Source: Daphnia pulex
Lineage: Eukaryota > Arthropoda > Branchiopoda > Diplostraca > Daphniidae
Direction: 5' to 3'
DNA length: 64,000 nt
NCBI RefSeq assembly: GCF_021134715.1
Contig: NC_060026.1
Coordinates: 13,011,001-13,075,000 of the forward strand
Shown here: one piece after another, positions 34,571-46,869 of the stretch
Layout: the number at the start of each line of letters is the position of its first letter
How positions within the stretch are numbered: the first letter of the stretch is position 1
Program-made: the position numbers and the translations under genes
The notes under the pieces: model-generated
Told to the model about the DNA's origin: nothing
The model's database searches: none
The model's input: only the letters and a program-made list of their open reading frames with translations

Positions 34571-37335
34571 TTAAACGCAAGTATTATTCGAGTCGTTTGA
34601 CAACCCGTTGAAAATCCGAGCCGATTCATCTTCGCTAGTATCTGGAAAAATGTATACAAACAAACAACACATTTTAGTCCATCCTTATTTGACTGGTTTC
34701 AAATATAGCATAATCTCACCCCCGTTATATTCGAGAACTAGACTGCTCATGGCGTCCGTCACTGAATCGGCAGCACTCATCAAATCTTGGCGCCAATCAA
34801 AGCTGCCTGTGTTGAAATTACGATTGGGATTATCCATTGACGGGGTGATGGCGGCTTGGTGGGATTCGGCCTCGACCGAAGGACTTTTCCCACGGCTTGG
34901 GGTAGAAGACGTAGATGGAGTAGAACGGGGCGATAGCTGCTGATTCTGGGAATTGAAAAACGAGGAGTCACATGTTAAGAGCCGCACTATTTGAGAACCA
35001 AGGATTTCTCAAATTACTTTGATCATCTTCATTAGCGATTCCAATTGCACCATAAGTTGTTTGCGAGAGTCTTGTAATCCATTCAGTTGCTGTTCAAGCT
35101 CCGATTTCCTCTGCCGCAGAACGCTCAACTCTTCCATGAGGGGATAAGGTCCCGTTATGACCCCTTCATCCATTTCCTGCTCGTGACTGCACAGAGATCA
35201 ATAGAATTTAGGCCAAACTTCTTTAAAATGTAAACCAACAGAAACACGGGGGGTCGTACCGAATACGAGCAATTTCTCTGAGAATTTCTTGGTTTTTATT
35301 CTCAAGCTGAGCCAATAGTTGGTGTGCACTGGTGCTGCTACTCTCTTGCTCCGGACGAGGATCCTTCTGATTTTCTGCTAATTTAGCGGCATAGCGCGCA
35401 ATCAATCCGTGTTCATCATCTCCGCGTTGCCACGAACGACTCAAACTTCCCGTGTTATTTTGCACTTGGCTGGTCTTCCATGTCTCGCTACCTCCCAATA
35501 GAGAAGCGTTGCGTTCCAATGTCGCTGATGGCGTTGAACTATAAAAATGAAAGGAAAATGCATGCATTAATTACTAATTGGACTATGAAAAATTCTAAGT
35601 GGTTTATTATGGGGTAATATGTAATTCTAAGTCTAAAATAGCGATCAGATAATTAAAAAATGGGAATTAAAAAGGTTTCCCATACCGGGAATCGAACCCG
35701 AGCCTCTTGGGTGAAAGCCAAGTATCCTAGCCACTAGACCATATGGGATATACCAAAAGGGCTTCTTACATATACGTGACTGCAACGGGTCTCTCTGGAC
35801 CCTCTAGTGTTCTCCAAACTTTGGTACGATTCTGGTCGTAGTCGGACGTGGGGCTTCTCACGCACTGAAGGGAACGCCTCAAAGATGCCGAAAACACCGA
35901 TTCCTTTGGGGTTTTCTACATTAAACGTCAGGAAATTAAAAAATAACAGTTAATTCTAGCCAAAACGGTTCGTTTAGCTTGCCAATCTATAGCATGCTCA
36001 CTTATATACCTCTTCTGCTGCCTGAAGCATCAGTAAGCGTGAATAAATAAACGAGCATATAATAAGCATATCAAACGGCGTTTAAGAGATATCCCAGTCA
36101 AAAGATTTCGTTATCTAATGCCCCTTTCAACATACCGGCGTGTGATGCTCGCGAATCTCGTGATCGGCATTATGCGACTCCGAAAAAGAAAGTCCACGCC
36201 AAAAACATTCTTGACACTGATGGCTCCATGCCGAAGGACATTTGGTACACTTGTATCGTAAACCGCTGAAACGGGTGCGTCCACAAGAAACGCATTCCAC
36301 GGGATGAACGACTGCAAGCAATTAAAAAAGGTAATTTCAACGGTCAAGAGCATCCAATATGACGTTCTTGGGTATTACCATTTTCGGCAGCTGCGATACG
36401 ATGTATGAGAGGAAGCCAAACCAATGACGGAGCTGCCGCAGGGTCACCCAAGAGGACGTCAAGGAATTCATTTACACTCACTTTGGAACCCTGTTATGAA
36501 AAAGATATAAGATCAAGTTCTTAATAGAGCTGTAAAGAATACAACAAACTCATTAAAATAAATACATTTGGAAAGATTTCTTGAGCCATTGCCGGCCTGT
36601 AATGAAATGAAGGCTCTTCTCCAACTGCAGCTGTTAGAACAAAACACTGACGCATGAAGTCTTCAAATTTTGGGGCAACAAGCTGTCCATTCGAGTCAGA
36701 CATTTGAGAAAAAGCATCTGGAAGCAAATGCATTTGTGTTAAATCCAAGTTTGTGAGTAAGAAGGAATAGGTAGCCTACAGCGAAGCTTATCTGCCAACT
36801 TTCCACCACACAGCACGGCTAAAATCATTTTGATTGTAAAGACAGGGATCCTATCAGTTTCTTCATTCCTGTAAAAGATTGTAATTTTATAGAGCTCCAT
36901 TTGGCAAAGTATTATCATCACTTACAGGTTGTAAACAGACACAATCCACTTGATAAGATACATGGTCGCAGGATCAACATGAAGCTGTTGCCCAATGGGG
37001 ACCCGTTTGTTTAAATGAACATACAGGGTGTTTATCAAAGTCTCAAGTCGACTGAGAGTCATAGGTGTGTAGGGCTCCACCGAATTCAATCCATTTTCTC
37101 TGAAGGCCTCAATTAGATTCCACACATCGATAAGGTGCACTGTAGAGATAACAACCAAATGAATTCAATTCAACTAGAAAATATTTTAGGAATGTATGAA
37201 TGTGTTACAATGAGTTCTTCGCTGAATGAAACGGAATTTGACAGCCGTCCGATAAGAAGCTAGACGAATGACGTTGAAATTCTGCGTGTGGATGTCATTT
37301 GCCAAGTCCAATTTGCCCGACTCATTTTGTTCCAT
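34571..37335 (-). CDS. Dyb: Dystrobrevin
   Basis: Cytoplasmic member of the dystrophin-associated complex that binds dystrophin and syntrophins. Eleven coding exons 5' to 3': 37335-37209, 37139-36926, 36868-36780, 36717-36566, 36490-36379, 36311-36136, 35915-35770, 35538-35260, 35186-35018, 34945-34720 and 34641-34571; the frame closes at 586 aa. The EF-hand-like region (residues about 15-230) has [19 protein letters not shown] and [23 protein letters not shown] zinc finger at 231-290 ([39 protein letters not shown]) is followed by [16 protein letters not shown]. Paired coiled coils lie at about 410-488 ([35 protein letters not shown]), with a dystrobrevin-like C-terminal block [17 protein letters not shown]. 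The ZZ start, AVHPVEC-like VVHPVEC, is a family signature. The start codon is the first ATG of the exon. Confidence 0.95.
35677..35748 (-). tRNA. tRNA-Glu (anticodon TTC)
   Basis: A full 72-nt cloverleaf on the minus strand. Acceptor arms TCCCATA and TATGGGA pair; the D-arm is GGTCTAGTGGCTAGGAT, the anticodon loop CTTTCAC within a CTTGG/CCAAG stem, and the T-arm CGGGTTCGATTCCCG. A TTTTT run follows within about 10 nt, a Pol III terminator. The gene sits in a dystrobrevin intron in the same orientation. Confidence 0.95.
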
Positions 37336-38780
37336 ACTGATCCTAGATATTCAATTATATTCACGTACAACGATCGATTTTCAAACACCCGAGAGGTAGT
37401 AGAGTGAATTAGCTTGGTATTCAAAGCCTGCTAAAATCAGAACTGCTTTAGTGCTACCGCTAAGCCGATCTGTACGACTTCGTGAGAAAGAACTAGCAAA
37501 ACAACAAGCACCCTGCACTTTGATATTATGCAGCACATGCAAAAACAAGGATATAGCTTGATCAGCTGTTTGGAATGCTAAACTAGCTGCAGCGCCTTCT
37601 CTGAAGTTGTTGATACTAAACAGACTGCATGGAGCATGCCCGAGCACGCCACATAACGTCGTAACCCTCGTCTAGAAATTCCCAATATAACGCTTGTGTG
37701 ATTTATTTTCCAAACATGGTTAGAGTGTAAGACGTCTGGTGTGTTGGTCGATAAGTAAATACAAGCGGCAGATTGATATCTATTTGAAGTTTTCAAATCT
37801 CGCCTCAGATTTCTAGCAAGCCATAAAGTAAATGCCCTTAGCGATAGCCATACAACCTAACGTAACTTTGATTAAAAAAGGAGATGTTTTGAGGCTTGGA
37901 GCAAAGGGTAAAAAGACGTCCAGCACACAAGGATTGATTATAACTTGCTAATTCAAATTACTATGCAAAATGTGAAGTAAACCAAACCTCCTGCTGGGAT
38001 TTCAATTAGTAGCACAAGCACATGCGTTTAAATTGCGGATGTTTGGCTACTACTGGCTTTTTATGGGTACTGTAAATGGTGAAAATTCGAAACTGTAAAA
38101 AGATATGTTCACGGAAAGCTATTATTCCAATTTCCGTACTCCACCCACTTGTAGTTTGTTTATATTTATAAAAACGAGGACACGGGATATCCGCCTTCTT
38201 TATTAATGAAATAGCCGCTTGTATTTTAGTAAGTGTGTAAAATATTTGTATGTAATTTACAGCATTTTTTCACTCTTAGTTCTCTTTTTAATATTTATTT
38301 ATTTAATAACACCACTCAGAACACGCTGACTTCCTTCCAGTTTCTCACAAGGAGATACCGGAAACGGTCCTCAATGGACAAGAGTAGATACTACCGAAGC
38401 AGTTACACTCCCGACCTGCTTCACGCTCAGAAGCCAGCGTCGTTACTCCTCATCGTGGGTTGAAAGGAGACAAGTTTCTGGTGGGAAACAAGTCAAGATA
38501 TACTACAGAAATGATCCTGTGAAGTATGATCTTAATTAGTCGTTGGTTTGGCGCAAGTATTTGATGTTTTCATAAAAAGAAACAGCAGTGACGTAACTGA
38601 ATGCTTCAAAATACAATCTGTAGACGTATACACAAATATTTCGTTCTAGTAATTGCACAGTGCACGAAACTGTAACTTGAAGTAGAGTGTTCACTTAACG
38701 AATATTATTAATCTTGATAAGAAAGAGGTATAAATATATAATTCTCAAAATTAGAGACGATACTGGAACCGAGACTGCAA
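37336..38780. other. Upstream of Dyb, no confident gene
   Basis: Contains the Dyb promoter side. Two overlapping minus-strand open frames at 37381-37796 show no domain or convincing splice pairing. A plus-strand open frame at 38233-38463 after a TTTACAG-like acceptor is also unrecognised. Left as noncoding. Confidence 0.4.
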
Positions 38781-39120
38781 ATTTATAGTTTTTTTTTTTC
38801 TATTCCTGCCTAGTGTTGGAATGTTGCCACATTTACCATATTATTACCGCTTGCCGCTTGGAATGTCCAAGACTCCAAGCATGCTCCAGAAGCGGGAACA
38901 TTTAAATCTGGATTGATATCAAGTAATCGACGTGGAAGTTTCTCTTTAGTCTGGCTTTCTAGAAGTTTTTAGTTTTTCTATTTATGTTGGTGTTGGAAAG
39001 TTGCCACATTATCACATTATCAACGCTGGTAATATTCAAGTGGGAAAATTAAAATCGGGATTGAACTCAAGTATCGTACTCGACGTGAAAGTATGCGAAA
39101 ATTGCGGAAAAATGGTCGTG
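38780..39120 (+). repeat. Two tandem copies of a 177-bp unit
   Basis: TGTTGGAATGTTGCCACATT at 38814 recurs as TGTTGGAAAGTTGCCACATT at 38991. Similarity continues for about 100 bp (GCGGGAACATTTAAATCTGG against GTGGGAAAATTAAAATCGGG, then ATTGAnnTCAAGTA and CGACGTGnAAGT). The copies are diverged, so the duplication is not recent. Confidence 0.65.
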
Positions 39121-39690
39121 GAAACTTGTTTCACTATTCTAATCAAAACGTGCTATGATCATCAATACCCAGACATCACTTAGCGGATTACGATTCGTGA
39201 GCCGGGAACTTTCTTCTCGGGAGTTTGAGTCGGATGGAGTAAGCAGGTATATACAGACAAAGTAAAGAGGAAACTTGCTAGCCGGTGCGGGAATGGTATA
39301 AACGGGTGCGGTTTACTCTAAAACCTTATTGACTGGGGTCTGGCAAAGAATAGACAGGGAACTTGGAGGCCAATGGTGGAGTTTACAGGGGTTGTTTAGA
39401 TAACACGAGTGAAATGAGTTGGAAACAGAGGGAGCCGGAGCGGAGTAGAAGGAGAGGGTTTGTATATGTAGGGTTTACTTTGTTTCCCTTTTTTACTTGT
39501 CATCAGACACGAATACCTTCCGTATCCGTCAACCTTGTGGGTAACGATTTCAAGAGCGGGAGACAGGGAGAAGAGTCCGGTAGGAGCCTGTTGTAACCAC
39601 TACTCTCCGAGTGACTGTATGGTTACAGCAAGTGTATAGTCATCCTGGGCTGATCCCTAATAAAACGTCATTAGCAAGAGTTTCTTTGTT
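38991..39690 (+). mobile_element. Possible degraded LTR remnant
   Basis: Begins TGTTGG and proceeds through promoter-like GTATAAACGGGTGC (about 39298) to a polyadenylation-like AATAAAA (about 39660). That order resembles a retrotransposon LTR. No matching second LTR, primer-binding site, protein or target duplication was found, so this is speculative; the 39363-39596 open frame inside it has no known domain. Confidence 0.25.
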
Positions 39691-40253
39691 TCATGATACA
39701 TTTCTAATAGTACCAAATGGTTTTCTGTTTTGAAAAGTTTAAATGTTTTGAGTGCCAACGTGCCACGAGTTCGGGAATGTTTTATTTCATTTGGATGTTT
39801 AGACTAGGTTCAAAGATTGGTAAAACGACTCACACATAAAAAGACAAAGGTTACTAGAGAAAAGGGCAAATAAAAGACAAGTCAATTAGAAAAAATAGGA
39901 CTCGTCTTGAATCATTCGCATAGGAGAGACAGATAGGCACAACACGTCATGGTATTGGTATCAAATGCATTACAAGTTGCACTCGTTTCGGTCATAATTT
40001 CATTTCGGCTCAGAGAAAATGCTGCGGCGATAAAATCAGCCGCAAGTCAATTTAAATTAAACAAAGCAAAGCCTAAACCGCGTTTGGAAGAAAGTCACAT
40101 CAAAATGAATGCACCGGGAACGACTATGCAATTAGTTGCTTTCCTGATTTCCTTGTATCTAGACTTGAATCGATGTATTCCCTATTTAAAAAAAAAAACA
40201 ATAATATTAATAATTTAATTCATCGATTTTTCAATGGAAATGTAATATGGGTA
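39691..40253. other. Intergenic, nothing recognised
   Basis: AT-rich DNA between the repeat region and the 3' end of ABHD12 gene 1. The plus-strand open frame at 39949-40218 shows no domain. Confidence 0.45.
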
Positions 40254-41578
40254 TTACTGAATTATCGATGGCAGTTCTGGAGCTCTGCAGATATATTTGT
40301 GAGCATATCCAAAGTTGTAGTGAAATTCTACGAACTGCACTGGAGGCCATTCGGCAGGACGCTTGTTCAGCGCTACTTCGTAAAGCTAGTCGAAGAGAAA
40401 AAAATCCAATTAAGTTTCTGAAATGACCAAAACAGTTATAATGATAATTACCTTCTTGGCAAGAATAATGGGGATCACTGCATCGTCCTGAGCATGTAGA
40501 ATCAGAATTGGGCTGTCGATTTTGGGAATATGCAAGTCGCTATCAAAGGCAAGATCATTGGCGACTAGAGGTTCGGTGAAAAACCAATCGAATGCGGGGA
40601 TAGGACGGAAGATCTAGTAAAAAAAAGTGTTAAGTTATAGTTTTGAAGATCTTAAATATGTTTATTTTACATATGAAAGTGGGTGATTTCGAATCTCATC
40701 TCGAATGTTGTTGAAGGGGGCTTCCAAAATTAACCTATCGGGAGACCGTTTCTCGCTGCAAAGTTGTCCCACCGTTCTTGAAGCAACACTGTTGGGAAAT
40801 TTAGAAATATTTAACTATAATAATCACATTTTGAGTACTATATAGTCACTTACCCAGTACCAAGTGAATGGCCCCAAACAACAATCATGGCATCCTTAGA
40901 ATGTTTCTTTATGTAATTGTAGACAGCTGTTGCATCAGTAATGACACCATCTTCAGACATATGGGCCTGAGTTGAGTCAGCATATCCTGTGAGTAATAAT
41001 ACAAATTTAGTAAATTACGTGGTCATGGAACTCTTGGCAACACAGATTACTATACCTCTATAGTCCATAGTGACCACATGGTAGTTTAAAGATTGCAGGA
41101 TTTTATACAATTCTATACGATGACTGCCTGCCCTTGAGCCTGAATTTCCATGAAGGTATAAAATAATGGGATGGCCTGAAGAAAAGGAATCTTCTGGTGT
41201 TTCAAACTTTGCATCCATCACAGACTCTGGCAAAATGTGCCTGGTGAAACCAAAATTTGTAATTAAAATAGAAACTTGAAAACCATTATCATCTTGTTAT
41301 TACCAAACTCCCACTTTGACATCTGCATCAGTCTCCAAGTACAGATTACGTGCTCCACTCAACCCTTGGGATTCCGGGTCAGCAAAGTCCACCCCAAAAG
41401 GCCATCGCACTAGAAAACAAACTCAGCATTTCAATTAAACTAAAACGAGATTACATTTGATTGTCTACTCATTACCATATGGTAAGAACACCATATGCCT
41501 TTGGAAAGTAGGCAAAAAGCGAAACGCCAATGGAAGGCAAACATAAAGAATGAAAAAAATGAGGCCTATAATCTGCAT
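40254..41578 (-). CDS. ABHD12: ABHD12-type alpha/beta-hydrolase, gene 1
   Basis: Membrane-anchored serine hydrolase of the ABHD12 family; the human member hydrolyses lysophosphatidylserine and monoacylglycerol. Seven coding exons 5' to 3': 41578-41476, 41409-41304, 41240-41056, 40986-40854, 40788-40671, 40613-40452 and 40385-40254; 312 aa, frame closed. An N-terminal hydrophobic segment ([14 protein letters not shown]) is followed by the oxyanion HG motif ([10 protein letters not shown], residues 98-106), the nucleophile elbow WGHSLGTG (Ser about 171), the acid in [12 protein letters not shown] (about 258) and the catalytic His in [14 protein letters not shown] (about 298). All triad elements are present, so the enzyme should be active. 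The upstream frame stays open, so an extra 5' exon is possible. It is shorter than human ABHD12 because it lacks the long cytosolic N-terminus. Its paralogue lies head to head 1.4 kb away. Confidence 0.92.
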
Positions 41579-43021
41579 GAGGGAGATGAGGGATCTGGAA
41601 TATAAGTTGTCACAAAAAAAGCGTCACTTAATATTGTTGTTGAAGCGCTACTGTGTATATACTTTGCACACGACAAACCAACTGAAAGTATTATTACCGC
41701 TTTAGTAGCCTAATCCTAAAAAATGGTTTCATAAGAAATCGGGTCAGTGCAGATAGAGCTATTGCGCAATTAAAAGTTTCGACTCGAAGTCCTCAGAAAG
41801 TATCTGTGCAACCAGAAGAAGTCAAAGTATATTCATGACAGATATGAGACGGAAAAAAGAAAACAATCATCACACAATTCACAGTGAAGTGAAATGTGAA
41901 TAATGTTGATGGTCGTCTGCTTGAATGGCGGGCAGATTTGGAATTTTCGGATGCTGGCCTCTGGCTACCAAATTTGGAACTGAACTTCTGTTACGCAACG
42001 ACAAAAAAAGAAATAAAATAACAACACAAATCAATGCAAATAATGCAAACATATGCAAAAAACACTGCTATGTCTTCAAAAACATGGAACGACAGCGTTA
42101 AAAAAATCCGTGAGTCTTAGTCATTGAGCTTCCTTTTTACGAAACCCAGGAAATGAGATGTCGTGAATTAAGGTCGGGTACATTCACATATTACAAACAA
42201 AAATAAAATAAGCTGTGCTGTATAGTGTATAACACAGCGAAACATCAATTGAAACATTTGGCTGAATTTGCAGTCCATTTTCCTTTGTAGTTGCATAACA
42301 CATGTTCATAGTTTAGTAAAGCAGTTGAATAGCGTTTTATTAAGTTTTGGCGCCATAGTGCAGTATGGAATAAGGAAGAGAGACTATCACAAAACCGACT
42401 ATAGATATTACATTTTTACCCCGAAATGGTTGACGACATTGCGTTAAAGGAACCCACGCAGAGATCGTGGGAACGAGTTTTTGGTTAGTATGTTACTCGG
42501 TATGTTATTATCTCAAAAACTTATTTACAGGGTAGGTCTACGAGTTGGGATGCGTCCGTGTGGTACACGTGCGATCATTTTTTTACAGGCGTGTTTGTGT
42601 CGGATAAACCTATACTAGTTTCCAATTTCATTCGATCACGCACACATCTGAGCCCAATTGAAATGCAATTATGAATGAAAGTATTAAACATGAAAAACCT
42701 TTGCCGAATTCTGAGCGTTCCCTTTTACAATGCTCTCAATAGAAGAGCGGAAAATGTCGCAGGGAAAGTTTCCAGGTTATTTTCTGTTCGGTTGTTGCAG
42801 AGGCTTGCGATTATGCCTTGAAATTGATAACTAAAGTATATACAGAAATAACCCAAAAGCCTTGAACCTTGTACCAGCAGAGAGCAGACAAACGGTTTGT
42901 TAAAAAATTGGAGTCCTGAGACGATAGATAAGGGCGACTCTTAATAATATTATGACGCTATACACTTGAATTCCAGACTTTGCCTGGGATTATTAGATTT
43001 GTTTGTATTAGACTCGCCTTC
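41579..43021. other. Bidirectional spacer between ABHD12 paralogues
   Basis: 1.4 kb between two divergent start codons, so it should hold both promoters. AT-rich with no coding signal. No unambiguous TATA-initiator pair was identified. Confidence 0.5.
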
Positions 43022-44511
43022 ATGCCGTCTGTCATCGGAGTAGTGGCCGTCATTCTCTTCATTCTCTACGTCGTATTGCCCTTAATATTTCGGTATTCTC
43101 CGGCTTTCCAGAGACAACTTGTGTTCTTGCCCTACACCAGTAAGTTGAATATACCTACATCTCCTTTTACTCTCTACGCCATTGCATTTATGGGCCTGAA
43201 TCATTGAACATAACGACGGGCCTATCTTGATTATTCTTTTGAAAATAAATGATTCAGTTGGTTTACGATGGCCGATCGCAGTGAATTACAGCCAACCTGA
43301 GCTTCTCGGATTGAGTGGGACGAGGAATTTTTACATGCCCACAGAGCCGAAAATATCCGTGGGTGTTTGGTAATTTAAGAAGAAATCTACGTCACATATT
43401 TCCCTTTGAATAATAATTTGTTTTTACTATCGGAATCACAACTGAATTCAAGGCACATTCTACCGGAAAACTTGACTGACAAATCTTTCAAAACCACCGA
43501 AGAGAGTTTAGCTTGCGGAAATCCGGTCGTACTTTACTTGCACGGTAATTCCGGCTCAAGAGCCACTGGCCATCGTGTGGAACTCTACAAACTTCTCAAA
43601 TCTCTTAATTATCACGTGATGTCTTTCGATTACCGAGGTACTTAATTCTGAAAATTTATTTAATCAGCAAAGTATTAAATCATTCTTTAAATTATTCGCC
43701 AGGATTCGCAGATTCGTCCAATGTCGTAATGTCAGAAAACGGAGCCGTCACGGACGCCACTCGAGTTTACCAATACATTCGAAAATTCTCCGGGAAATCA
43801 AAAGTGATTGTGTGGGGCCATTCGCTCGGTACCGCGTGAGTCTATTAAATCCTCCGTCTCAAATTATGTATCAAATCACCTTCTATGTTATATGAATACA
43901 GAGTGGGCACCAAGATGGTAGCCCAATTGTGCGCAGTCAACCAGCCACCTGACGGTTTGATTTTAGAATCGCCGTTCAACAATATCAGCGACGTGTTTCG
44001 AAATCACCCGCTAACTCTCGTAAATATATAAATGTCAAGCAGCGGTTTATTCTCAATGGCTATTGAATAAAGCCCGCGATCTAATTACACGCTTCATTGA
44101 ATTGATCCGATGCTATGGCAGCTCTATCGGCCATTGTCCGTCGTCGACCGGTTTTTCACCGAGAGGCTGCAAAGTAACAACGTGGCGTTTGACAGCGACG
44201 TTCACATCGCCGGCGTCGAGTGCCCCACCCTTATCCTCCATGCAAAGGATGATCCTATTGTGCCCGTTTTCCTAACCAAAAAGGTATGCGCTGGAACATT
44301 CCACCGGTATATGTTTTTTTGATAGAAAAAATCCTGTACAGCTCTAAAATCGGTTCTTTTCTTATCTCCATGTAAACAGCTCTACGAGGCGGGGCTGAAA
44401 TCCCGGCCTGCTGAATGGTCTCCATTACAGATGGTCGAATTCCACGAGGACCTGAACTGCGCCCATGAATACATTTGCCGAGTTCCTCAATTGCCTTCCA
44501 TTATAGAGTAA
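43022..44511 (+). CDS. ABHD12: ABHD12-type alpha/beta-hydrolase, gene 2
   Basis: Paralogue of gene 1 in the opposite orientation. Exons 43022-43139, 43258-43369, 43453-43637, 43703-43835, 43902-44019, 44122-44283 and 44380-44511; 319 aa, frame closed. Exons 3-7 have exactly the lengths of gene 1 (185, 133, 118, 162, 132). An N-terminal membrane segment ([19 protein letters not shown]) is followed by [18 protein letters not shown] with the nucleophile Ser, [12 protein letters not shown] and [13 protein letters not shown] with the catalytic His. Gene 1 has GYAHKYI at the last site, so the residue before Ala changes from Tyr to Cys. The extra length is in exons 1-2. Probable lysophospholipid or acylglycerol lipase of the endomembrane system; substrate inferred from family only. 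Confidence 0.92.
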
Positions 44512-45373
44512 AAATCGAAAATGAAAAATGTTTTTCCCCATCAAAAGGGATGTCTTATATATTCTTATTAAGCCTTTTCTCTTGTACATTTTTCACAGGG
44601 AGTTTCTCGCCGGATGAATATAAAGGATTTGTTCGTATAGGCCTATATAATAATCAGAGTATTATGTGTGTGTGTGCACAAAACACAACATTTTTTCTTC
44701 TTTTCGTCATCTTCTCTCGTGACATTTTTTTTTTTCTTCTTCGTTTCCCAAAATATTTCTTCTGCATGGCTGAACCCGCGTCACCAAAACCTGTAATTCG
44801 ACCTGTCCTTCCAGGATTTTCTACCCTTCCCCCCCTTTCCCTTCCCTATAGATATAGTCACTCAACTGGCAATGGGCATACGATAGGGGTAAAGAAAAGA
44901 GTTGAACCCTTTTTTTTTTTTCTTTGAACAAACTAAAATAAAAAAATAGAAAATTCTAAAATGAAATGCGGCTGTGTGTCACCCCCCTTTTTTTGTTTGT
45001 CCACTGGCTTTTGTCATCGAATATAGTCTGGAACTAAATTTAAAATAAAAACAAATTTTTTTTTGGTAATAGAATGTCAAACACGAAAAAAATATGTAAA
45101 TCAACGATGAGATGAAGAATTTTTGTGTGTTGAAGCGCTTGCGCCGAAAGGAGATGTTTATAGCGGTTACCAAAGTTGTTGGGGGGTACGTGGTCGGCCC
45201 AGGACGCAGTAGGACTGTATACTTTGTAGGCTTCTAGTCTTGCTCATATCACGTTTATAGTACAGAATCCCACAGACAGAAAGAACATTTCAAATCTCTT
45301 CCGCATCAAAGTATCTGTTCTGTTTGAGAAAAATTAGTTAAAATAGTAGAGCGAACATTTGATTTAGGAAAAT
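44512..45373. other. Between ABHD12 gene 2 and GPA2
   Basis: Very T-rich on the plus strand, probably ABHD12 gene 2 3' UTR at first (an AATAAAAAAATAG run lies near 44937). The open frame at 44475-44927 is a low-complexity continuation of the 3' UTR. No coding signal. Confidence 0.5.
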
Positions 45374-46869
45374 ATGGTTTCGACTTTGTACTTTTGGCTC
45401 GTCTTGGCCGTCCTGCTGACCGCGTCCAATGGAGAACCGCGCAACCAACCGAAGGGGTCTATCAGCGTGTCAACCCGTTCGTCGACCTCTCGCGGCGAGT
45501 TATCCGGTTGTCATCAAGTCGGTGCGTATCAATTTCATCTCGATAATATAGTCTGTTGGAAATTGTCTGTGATTCCCGGCAATAGCTAGTCGGAAATCCC
45601 AGTTTTATTATTAAGATGTTCTGTAGAAGTCATAAGGTCTGATGAATAGTGAATAAATCAACAGAGTTGCTAGATTGAAACCAAGGTTCTGTCTTCAAAC
45701 TGTCAAAAATAGCGCTATGTTTTATTTAACTGTCGAACAGAGTTCCGTTGTAGACGACGTCAAGAGCATTTGAAGTATTCAAACATCGATCAAAATCCTA
45801 CAGCTATATATATAACAAAAGACCCTATATATAATACGTCAAATTTTCTTTAAAGAATGACATCAAGATTGGTCTAATAAATCTCAAACGGAAATTTCTA
45901 ATTCTATTCTTGCGCGCACATATAGACGACAAATCGATTATAGACACTTTGAAACTTATTTGTGGCATATTGTGCTATTACCGCGAATGAAGCTTATTGC
46001 TGCGTGTCACATGTATTATAAAGACGCTGGTATAGAGAGGGGAGTCGATTATGGTAATATTGGAACGAGATATAAGATAATGGAAATCTGGTGTGCAGCA
46101 GCGCACATTTTCGCCCTCCTTATATAACGCTTTCCGAGTGACAGATATATAATGCAATGATCTCCGCATAGTCTGACTCATACGTGGGACTTTTATTTTT
46201 ATTTTTTTTTGGCTACATAAGATGGCCATCATGCACTCGTCTATTATTTGTCCCATTATTTTCATCAATATTCTCGGTTGAATTTTTCTGATTATGCCAC
46301 TGGCGTTACATGCCCTCCATGGGGCATGGCGGGCATCCTTCGCTGGCGACAGTCATTTGAAAAATTCAAATATCGAATTACATAATAAATGAAGTCCATT
46401 AAGAACTTTATACACTTTTATTGACAAAAGAATAAAACTTAATTTTTTCTTTTTTCGGCTTCCAAAAAGTTCTTTTTTTTTAAATAATGACTTATAACTT
46501 TGGCGGGTGTGTTAATAAATTTACATAGGTCACACTAGGCGTGTCACTATCCCGGACTGCGTTTCCTTCATGATTACAACCAACGCCTGTCGAGGTTTCT
46601 GCGAATCTTGGTCAGTGCCGTCGTCCTGGGAGGCGCTGCTGAAAAACCCGGAGAAAGTCATCACTTCGGTTGGCCAATGTTGCAACATCATGGCGTCCGA
46701 AGACGTAATAAAACACACAACAGTCCAACTATTGCGATACATTTTTGAATAACAAACATCTTTCTTTCTTTATTAGGTAACCGTTCGGGTAATGTGTCTA
46801 GGCGGTCCGCGTGATTTCACATTCAAATCGGCCAAGACGTGTTCCTGCTTCACTTGCAAGAAGGACTAA
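45374..46869 (+). CDS. GPA2: Glycoprotein hormone alpha-2 (thyrostimulin alpha subunit)
   Basis: Secreted cystine-knot hormone subunit that pairs with GPB5 to activate an LGR1-type receptor; in insects the pair is linked to ion and water balance. Exons 45374-45521, 46529-46704 and 46777-46869 give 138 aa, with a 1,007-bp first intron. A signal peptide (YFWLVLAVLLTASNG) begins the protein. The mature part carries ten cysteines in the family order: GCHQVGHTRRVTIPDCVSF, TTNACRGFCESWSVPSSW, SVGQCCNIM, VMCLGG and TCSCFTCKKD at the C-terminus. The motif ACRGFCESW is diagnostic. AATAAA at 47168 lies 300 bp past the stop. The GPB5 gene follows tail to tail 0.8 kb away. Confidence 0.94.

Noticed and set aside
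37381-37796. Two overlapping minus-strand frames upstream of Dyb as an extra Dyb 5' exon
   Set aside because: No donor joins them in frame to 37335, and the first Dyb exon already starts with ATG at the expected family position.
39949-40421. Two overlapping plus-strand frames near the ABHD12 gene 1 3' end
   Set aside because: The second overlaps the last ABHD12 exon in antisense, and neither has a domain.
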